Part shown: positions 29,522 to 33,041 of the stretch, piece by piece
Layout of the letters: every line of letters starts with the position of its first letter
Numbering within the stretch: position 1 is the stretch's first letter
NCBI GenBank assembly: GCA_001778875.1
Contig: MFIK01000018.1
Location: 1 to 33,041 of the forward strand
Direction of reading: 5' to 3'
Length of the DNA: 33,041 nt
From: Candidatus Giovannonibacteria bacterium RIFCSPLOWO2_02_FULL_43_54
GTDB taxonomy: Bacteria > Patescibacteriota > Minisyncoccia > UBA11713 > 2-01-FULL-45-33
Notes under the pieces: model-generated
Database searches by the model: none
What the model saw: only the letters and a program-made list of their open reading frames with translations
What the model was told of the DNA's origin: nothing
Translations under genes and position numbers: made by a program

Positions 29522-30703
29522 ATGCGCACATCATATTCAAATATTCAAACATTCAAGCAATGCCCGCAGAAATTTAAATTTCAGGTCATAGATAAGATCA
29601 AGGCGACGAAGACCGTGCACACGGTTTTTGGCAGTTCGGTCCACGCGGCGCTCAAATTCATGTTCTCGCACGACCCTGTGTTCCCTACCATGGACGAGAT
29701 ATTGGCAAACTTTACGGAGGCTTGGGCGACATCAGTATTAAAAATCGTCCCAGCGCTCGATAATAAATTAATTTCAATTTATGAAGAGAGCGGAAAATCC
29801 CTGCTCAAAAATTTTTATAAAAATAATCCGCCGTGGAATTTCTCCGTGGTCGACACCGAATCGAAGTTCGAACTGCCAATTGAAGACTCAAATGGCGGCG
29901 TGCACGTCTTGGCGGGCATCATCGACCGTGTCGATAAATTATCCGACGGAGTTTACGAAATAATCGATTACAAAACGAACAGAAAACTTCCTTCTCAAGG
30001 CGCGGTGGACGGAGATCTACAAATGTCAATTTACCATATGGCGCTAAACCGCCGCTGGCCTTCGCTTGATCCTGCGAAAATAAAACTTTCGCTTTATTTT
30101 TTGAAGCACGGCGAAAAAATATCGTCTTCGCGAGAATCATCTTCCATTGCCGCGACAAAAGACGCGGTACTTGCAACTATCAAACAGATGGAAAAAAATA
30201 TCGCGGAGAATGCATTTCCCGCGATTATCTCAATACTTTGTGATTACTGCGCGTACAAACCCATTTGCCCTGCATGGAAGCATCTTTATAAAAAAGCGGA
30301 TATTTCGGCGCCGGACGAAGCCCAGCTCCAGCAGGTGCTTCAGGAATATTTTGCCATTAAAGAGTCGGAAACAAATAATGATAAGCGCGTAAAAGATTTG
30401 CAGGCGATCATTAAAGCGTACATGGAAGCAAACAAAGTTGACCGCGTATTCGATGAGCGCGGGTATTATGTGTCAAAAAAACTTCAACAGCGCTTTAAAT
30501 ACGACTTTGATAAGGTAAAAGCAATATTGGCTGAAGCCAATCTCATGGATAAATGGAACGCAATTTTGGAGGCCGACGAGAAGAAATTGAAGGAAATTAT
30601 GGTTTCTCTCCCCTACTCTATCCGCGACCAAATTTCCGCGCAAAAAAATCTCTCCAAAGAATTCATCACTCTCACCGCCTCAATAAAACCCGCGAAAAAA
30701 TAA
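29522..30703 (+). CDS. PD-(D/E)XK nuclease with 4Fe-4S cluster (RecB/AddB/Cas4-like)
   Basis: 393 residues. SYSNIQTFKQCPQKFKF starts the fold with C14; GSSVHAALKFMF gives the conserved His; D135 in IIDRVD and D149-Y-K151 in IIDYKTN are the nuclease residues; QMSIYHMAL is the QxxxY motif. C240, C243 and C249 (CDYCAYKPICP) with C14 form the typical Cas4/AddB 4Fe-4S set. An extra C-terminal region of about 140 residues (VKDLQAIIKAYMEAN onwards) is helical. No CRISPR array or helicase gene is nearby, so a role in DNA repair is more likely than CRISPR adaptation. Confidence 0.92.
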   Translation: MRTSYSNIQTFKQCPQKFKFQVIDKIKATKTVHTVFGSSVHAALKFMFSHDPVFPTMDEILANFTEAWATSVLKIVPALDNKLISIYEESGKSLLKNFYKNNPPWNFSVVDTESKFELPIEDSNGGVHVLAGIIDRVDKLSDGVYEIIDYKTNRKLPSQGAVDGDLQMSIYHMALNRRWPSLDPAKIKLSLYFLKHGEKISSSRESSSIAATKDAVLATIKQMEKNIAENAFPAIISILCDYCAYKPICPAWKHLYKKADISAPDEAQLQQVLQEYFAIKESETNNDKRVKDLQAIIKAYMEANKVDRVFDERGYYVSKKLQQRFKYDFDKVKAILAEANLMDKWNAILEADEKKLKEIMVSLPYSIRDQISAQKNLSKEFITLTASIKPAKK

Positions 30704-30724
30704 AAAACCGGGACGCCGGTTTTT
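30703..30724. terminator. Bidirectional terminator
   Basis: AAAAACCGG (30703-30711), loop GACG, CCGGTTTTT (30716-30724). Serves the nuclease gene and the minus-strand gene that ends at 30740. Confidence 0.87.
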
Positions 30725-30739
30725 AAATGATATTCATTT

Positions 30740-31165
30740 TCAATTGAGGCTGACGACACAAATCCAAATTCCTAAGAAGATGAATATATCTCCTATGCTT
30801 ATCAACGTGTTGCCGCCAAGCCATATCCAATCGCCAAGAAAATTAAGCCTAGTTTCGTCTGTCATGAGAACATAACTATTATCCGGCGGAGTTGTGCACG
30901 CAGGCATTTTCAACTTATTAGCCGCCATAACAATCGAATTAAAAACAACGCCCAAGAACCACAGTATTGGGCCATATGGTCCGAGCTCCGGATTAAAAAT
31001 AGCTAAAATAAAAATATAACATCCGTAGAATAATTTGAATGAATAGTCCGCTACAAGCCCTAGCTTTTCGGTCGGGAACAATATCAGTAAAAAAGGAGCC
31101 GCAAGCCACGAATTATTTAATGACAAAGGCAATCCAATCAAAAAAAACAGAACACCCAAAGACAT
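30740..31165 (-). CDS. Hypothetical membrane protein, DUF5317-like
   Basis: 141 residues from the ATG at 31165 (a TTG at 31180 is possible). About four membrane helices. The C-terminal region TDETRLNFLGDWIWLGG and ISIGDIFIFLG resembles the conserved DUF5317 motif (LGD then SxGD). Function unknown. Ends at a shared terminator. Confidence 0.68.
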   Translation of the reverse strand: MSLGVLFFLIGLPLSLNNSWLAAPFLLILFPTEKLGLVADYSFKLFYGCYIFILAIFNPELGPYGPILWFLGVVFNSIVMAANKLKMPACTTPPDNSYVLMTDETRLNFLGDWIWLGGNTLISIGDIFIFLGIWICVVSLN

Positions 31166-31213
31166 CAAAACTGATATCAAGTCATATCCGATTCTGCTGA
31201 AAAAATAGCAGTT

Positions 31214-31321
31214 TTATCTTATTTCGTCAATCTTTATCGGCTCCTTTGACGGAGTAAGCGTTTTTAGACGCCAGAGGCCAATAAGAGCCGTAATTGTGAG
31301 GATAATGATAAGAATGGCCAT
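31214..31321 (-). CDS. 35-residue single-helix membrane protein
   Basis: ATG at 31319-31321 (minus), stop at 31214-31216. The sequence MAILIIILTITALIGLW is a membrane helix, followed by a basic, Pro-containing tail ending KIDEIR. Too short for most gene finders. Support is the clean topology and its fit in an otherwise empty stretch (31181-31390). Confidence 0.45.
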   Translation of the reverse strand: MAILIIILTITALIGLWRLKTLTPSKEPIKIDEIR

Positions 31322-31390
31322 AATATCGAAAAAATGCCTATTTATGAGACTTTTTAGGATCCGGAATGTGGACTTGATTTTATTAAATAA

Positions 31391-31477
31391 GATGCTAATA
31401 TGCGTATGTTATGCTAATGATGCGAATTGCCAATATTCGCAATTTGTAGATTAGCATGAGATTAGAAGATTAGCATC
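31391..31477. repeat. AT-rich inverted oligomer repeat, copy B
   Basis: Ends GATGCTAAT (31391-31399) and ATTAGCATC (31469-31477) are perfect inverses; internal GCTAAT, GCGAATT and ATTCGC units as in copy A at 7324. It supplies TAGCAT (31471-31476) as a -10 box for rpmA. Confidence 0.72.
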
Positions 31478-31484
31478 ATATTTC

Positions 31485-31757
31485 ATGGCACATACAAAAG
31501 CTGGAGGCTCTACGCAGAATAATAGGGACTCAGGACCAAAATATTTAGGAATAAAGCTTTACGCCGGCGAGAAAGCAAAGCCGGGCTCTATTTTGATACG
31601 CCAGCGCGGGACAAAATTTACGGCCGGAGCCGGAGTAAGGCTCGGTAAAGACGACACCATTTATGCGATACGCGAAGGCGTGGTTAAATTTGAAGTAAAA
31701 AGAAAAACCAAATTCGACGGCTCCAAAAAACACATCAACCAAGTTTCGGTGGTTTAG
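31485..31757 (+). CDS. rpmA: 50S ribosomal protein L27
   Basis: 90 residues, normal length. [20 protein letters not shown] is the conserved N-terminal arm that reaches the peptidyl-transferase centre; [20 protein letters not shown] and [20 protein letters not shown] follow. The family's usual GGGSTRNGRDS reads [12 protein letters not shown]21 (rplU), the common partner, is not adjacent. No Shine-Dalgarno. Confidence 0.96.
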   Translation: MAHTKAGGSTQNNRDSGPKYLGIKLYAGEKAKPGSILIRQRGTKFTAGAGVRLGKDDTIYAIREGVVKFEVKRKTKFDGSKKHINQVSVV

Positions 31758-31929
31758 GAAAAAACATTTATGAGAACAACCGATGAGCTCTTAAACGGGT
31801 TTTGCGGCTTTTTCAGCATGGTCTCCCGATTCATATCGGGAGTGAAAAAGCCTAGCAACCCTCGGAGTTCGGCGCTGGCCGGACGAGAATGAGTTTAAGA
31901 GCTGTAGCGGTTGGTCGAATGTTTTTTTC
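31758..31929. other. Large three-way-junction inverted structure between rpmA and rplI
   Basis: Fills the space between two convergent ribosomal protein genes. Helices: outer AAAAAACATT (31759-31768) with AATGTTTTTT (31918-31927); CAACCG (31777-31782) with CGGTTG (31908-31913); AGCTCTTAAAC (31786-31796) with GTTTAAGAGCT (31893-31903); GGG, TTGC and GGCTTTTTCA (31797-31815) with TGAAAAAGCC, GCAA and CCC (31843-31861); CTCCCGAT (31823-31830) with ATCGGGAG (31835-31842); GTTCGGC (31867-31873) with GCCGGAC (31878-31884). Could be a bidirectional terminator, a small RNA or a palindromic mobile element. Confidence 0.75.
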
Positions 31930-31932
31930 TTC

Positions 31933-32385
31933 CTATTCCCCTTTAACCTCAATCTTCAATTTGATATCTTCGCCTCCCATGGCGAGTTTTGCTTCGTGGG
32001 AGCCCACGGTTTTTATTGGTTTCTCGATAAATATAGATTTATCATCTAAAGCAGACGGCACGGGAAAATGCAAAGCGCGCAATGCCTCCAGAATTTCTTT
32101 TGGAGAAACTCCGGCATACAGTTCACCATTCTCGTTAGCTTTTTTCTTGATCACTATTCCACGCTCCATAAGTGCCGCGCGGAGCGCGTGAAAATCGCCT
32201 ATTGCTCTTTCCTCCCGCGCTTTTTTGCTTTTCATTTGCTCCTCCAATTGCTTGATGTTCCCTTTGGTCGCAAGCGACGCCAGATTGTTTTTCAGCAAAA
32301 AATTCCGCGCATAGCCGTCGGAAACATCTTTAGACTCCCCCTTTTTCCCGAGTGTATGGATGTCTTTGAGTAATATAACTTTCAT
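31933..32385 (-). CDS. rplI: 50S ribosomal protein L9
   Basis: 150 residues, full length: N-terminal domain [20 protein letters not shown], then [20 protein letters not shown], a long connecting helix, and a C-terminal domain with [23 protein letters not shown]9 is reported missing in part of the CPR, so its presence is a useful lineage marker. No Shine-Dalgarno seen. Convergent with rpmA across the structured region. Confidence 0.96.
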   Translation of the reverse strand: MKVILLKDIHTLGKKGESKDVSDGYARNFLLKNNLASLATKGNIKQLEEQMKSKKAREERAIGDFHALRAALMERGIVIKKKANENGELYAGVSPKEILEALRALHFPVPSALDDKSIFIEKPIKTVGSHEAKLAMGGEDIKLKIEVKGE

Positions 32386-32411
32386 GCGTGGCTATATTCT
32401 TAGCATATTCG

Positions 32412-33041
32412 TTATCGGGATTTCAATACCTCTATCGCCTTCTCCATTACCGGGTCGCGGCCCGCGTCCATATCTTCTTTTTTAAATTCAACGTTTATGT
32501 CCGGTTCGAGTCCTTTCTCGGAAATGGATGTTCCATTCGGGGTAAGCCATTTGGCGATCGTTATTTTCAGGGATGTGTCGGCGGTAAGAGGCAATAATTC
32601 TTGAACTGAGCCTTTGCCGAATGTTTTTTGGCCGATGAGCCGGGCTTTGCCGTGGTCGCGCAACGCTCCCGCAAGAATTTCCGACGCGGAAGCCGAACCC
32701 TCGTTCACAAGTACGACCATCGGCAGATCTTTAAAAATATTATATCCTCTGCTCCGATGGTCCGTTTTTTCTCCTTTGCCAAAATCTTCCGTTACGACAA
32801 TGTCTCCCTGCGGCAGAAACCAGCTTGCAATATCAACCGCCGCTTCCAGATAACCGCCTGGGTTATTGCGCAGGTCCAATATCAATTTTTTGTTCCCGCT
32901 CAAAATAAATTGCCTTAATGCCTCGCGGAATTTTAGCGGAGAAGTTTCCGAGAAATTATATAATTTAATGACGAATATCCCGTTTTTTTCGGCATCCGTT
33001 TCTTCGACCGGTTTCCCGTTTTCTTTGGAGATCTTGGACGA
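32412..33041 (-). CDS. C-terminal processing protease (S41), 5' part outside the window
   Basis: 209 residues from the window edge to the stop; the frame is open to base 33041, so the N-terminus is missing. VIKLYNFSETSPLKFREAL follows the PDZ region; LILDLRNNPGGYLEAAVDIAS, VVLVNEGSASASEILAGALRD (catalytic Ser) and LIGQKTFGKGSVQ (catalytic Lys) are S41 motifs. Probably membrane-anchored with the active site outside. Ends 26 bases before the start of rplI, so the two are likely co-directional in one unit. Confidence 0.94.
   Translation of the reverse strand, partial: SSKISKENGKPVEETDAEKNGIFVIKLYNFSETSPLKFREALRQFILSGNKKLILDLRNNPGGYLEAAVDIASWFLPQGDIVVTEDFGKGEKTDHRSRGYNIFKDLPMVVLVNEGSASASEILAGALRDHGKARLIGQKTFGKGSVQELLPLTADTSLKITIAKWLTPNGTSISEKGLEPDINVEFKKEDMDAGRDPVMEKAIEVLKSR

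Noticed and set aside
29522-30703. CRISPR-Cas locus because of the Cas4-like nuclease
   Set aside because: No cas1/cas2, effector or direct-repeat array is visible; AddB/RecB-like repair nucleases share the same cysteines.
31815-31891. Resemblance to an HDV-like ribozyme (GCATGGTC, CAACCCTCGG, GAATG)
   Set aside because: The strands pair as nested hairpins, not as the required double pseudoknot, and the conserved catalytic cytidine context is absent.
31889-32191. Plus-strand ORF of 100 codons after rpmA
   Set aside because: It starts inside the structured region and is antisense to rplI.

Overview
The window looks like a chromosomal segment of a Candidate Phyla Radiation (Patescibacteria) bacterium, most likely Parcubacteria. 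Supporting signs: moderately AT-rich DNA, short compact genes, an AspRS without its GAD domain, a short S16-KhpA-TrmD neighbourhood, type IV pilin-like genes, and very few Shine-Dalgarno sites. Lineage is inferred from gene style and order; no 16S rRNA gene is present.

Layout. 1-2250: rpsP, khpA, a small membrane protein and a trmD broken by an IS110-family fragment. 2251-4193: small unknown proteins and an endonuclease III that has lost its Fe-S cysteines. 4294-8134: murD, a class IV aminotransferase, and the 16S rRNA methyltransferases rsmI and rsmE. 8187-9234: an L10 leader with attenuator, rplJ and rplL. 9304-12823: an HTH/nucleotidyltransferase-like protein, tRNA-Val(CAC), a mechanosensitive-channel-like protein, a broken IS200 joined tail to tail with a GIY-YIG gene, and an extended SDR. 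12907-18341: an orphan histidine kinase, aspS, a pilin fusion and a tryptophanase-like lyase. 18422-20938: scpA, scpB, a DacA-like peptidase and a small putative lipoprotein. 21040-28903: mraY, a D-aminoacylase-like amidohydrolase, ftsW, murG, gltX, an M23 peptidase and a small membrane protein. 28957-33041: a LAGLIDADG endonuclease, a Cas4/AddB-like Fe-S nuclease, small membrane proteins, rpmA, rplI and a partial S41 protease.

How it works together. Most genes serve translation (S16, L10, L7/L12, L27, L9, AspRS, GluRS, RsmI, RsmE, TrmD remnant), chromosome segregation (ScpAB) or peptidoglycan synthesis and remodelling (MurD, MraY, FtsW, MurG, DacA, M23, possibly the amidohydrolase).

Three patterns run through the window. 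(1) Many genes have a -10 box, often with an upstream TGn, that ends 5-9 bases before the start codon, which predicts leaderless mRNAs; three genes instead have a strong promoter, a short leader and a good Shine-Dalgarno. (2) Short palindromic elements and AT-rich oligomer repeats sit in frame inside essential genes (murD three times; also nth, rsmI, aspS, scpA, gltX) and between genes. Two murD copies share the same ends and CGG triloop, differ by compensatory stem changes, and are read in different frames. (3) Several intergenic regions hold strong potential RNA or cruciform structures, notably a 172-base three-way junction between the convergent rpmA and rplI genes and the region upstream of the IS110 transposase, where IS110-group elements encode a bridge RNA.
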